DNA of 6,195 bases from Acidobacteriota bacterium. Its GTDB lineage: Bacteria > Acidobacteriota > Terriglobia > Terriglobales > Acidobacteriaceae. The translations under genes and the position numbers were made by a program. Position 1 is the first letter of the stretch, and each line of letters opens with the position of its first letter. Under the pieces are notes generated by a model. It ran no database searches. It saw only the letters and a program-made list of their open reading frames with translations, and was not told where the DNA came from. Positions 5,999-6,195 of the stretch are shown piece after piece. The stretch spans positions 1-6,195 of the forward strand of contig QIAR01000037.1 in NCBI GenBank assembly GCA_003225595.1. The letters are read 5' to 3'.

Positions 5999-6195
5999 CT
6001 ATGAGATTTCGATCTTTTCCTCCGAAAATTTCTTGTCGTTTTCGTCGTTGCCGGAGAGCTCAAACGAAGTTGTTGTTTCAGCTTTCCCTTTTTTCACGCT
6101 GGTGATCGCGTACGAACAGCCGTACCAATGTGCCTCGGCCAAGTCCGTTTGCGACCAGCGAGCGCGATGGTCGGGATGCGAGTGGTAGAAGCCGA
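5999..6195 (-). CDS. JAMM/Mov34 metalloprotease, C-terminal part (Mec-like; cut by window end)
   Basis: The last 64 codons of a minus-strand gene are visible, ending in TAG at 5999-6001; the start lies beyond base 6195. The fragment opens GFYHSHPDHRARWSQTD, which is the JAMM zinc signature H-x-H-P-x(6)-S-x-x-D: two zinc-binding His, the catalytic-site Ser and the zinc-binding Asp. The conserved upstream Glu would be outside the window. After it comes a YAITSV strand and a charged tail, as in Mec-type proteins. Mec in Mycobacterium releases cysteine from CysO-cysteine; QbsD in Pseudomonas trims residues after Gly-Gly of QbsE. Its position directly upstream of a CysO-like carrier and a MoeZ-like E1 supports the same kind of job. 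The gap to the carrier gene is about 181 bases, so cotranscription is likely but not shown. Confidence 0.9.
   Translation of the reverse strand, partial: GFYHSHPDHRARWSQTDLAEAHWYGCSYAITSVKKGKAETTTSFELSGNDENDKKFSEEKIEIS

Noticed and set aside
5979..6188. 69-codon plus-strand frame at the right edge
   Set aside because: The opposite strand encodes the JAMM HSHP...SxxD signature, so this frame is its shadow.

Overview
The window looks like chromosomal DNA from a soil-type bacterium of moderately high GC. The gene set fits Acidobacteriota (Terriglobia-like) best: a DUF3891 protein, a PBP4-type peptidase, a tiny W-x-x-L-C helical protein, folP, and a CysO/MoeZ/JAMM sulfur-carrier cluster. This placement is an inference from protein style; there is no rRNA or other phylogenetic marker. 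No tRNA, rRNA, CRISPR array, insertion sequence or phage gene was seen.

Layout, left to right. (1) 1-83 holds what may be the last 26 codons of a plus-strand gene. (2) 126-1002 (+) encodes a DUF3891 family protein whose reading frame is broken near the 5' end; dropping one base of an A4 tract at 155-158 restores a 291-residue protein. (3) A GC-rich stem-loop at 1044-1068 lies between this gene and the convergent dacB. (4) 1106-2671 (-) is dacB, a D-Ala-D-Ala carboxypeptidase/endopeptidase of family S13 with a signal peptide and all three active-site motifs. (5) 2672-3177 is a 506-base stretch with no long gene. It holds a 50-codon gene on the minus strand (2826-2978) with a well-placed Shine-Dalgarno, and -10-like boxes for dacB and folP that both sit exactly 7 bases before the ATG. 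(6) 3178-4113 (+) is folP, dihydropteroate synthase, with an unusual hydrophilic insertion directly after the RPGA loop. (7) 4231-6195 (-) is a three-gene cluster, transcribed right to left: the C-terminal part of a JAMM/Mov34 metalloprotease (cut by the window end), a CysO/MoaD/ThiS-type sulfur carrier, and a MoeB/ThiF-type E1 enzyme fused to a rhodanese domain.

The three minus-strand genes at the right form the most coherent system. The E1-rhodanese enzyme would adenylate and thiocarboxylate the C-terminal Gly-Gly of the small carrier, the carrier would deliver sulfur, and the JAMM protease would cut the carrier after Gly-Gly. This matches the logic of CysO/Mec/MoeZ cysteine synthesis in mycobacteria and of QbsE/QbsD in thioquinolobactin synthesis. 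The carrier here is unusual: its frame continues 27 residues past Gly-Gly into a cysteine-rich tail. The tail must be cut off before activation, or it arose by stop-codon loss, or it is a sequence error. The other genes (cell-wall remodelling, folate synthesis) are ordinary housekeeping functions and do not obviously cooperate with the cluster.
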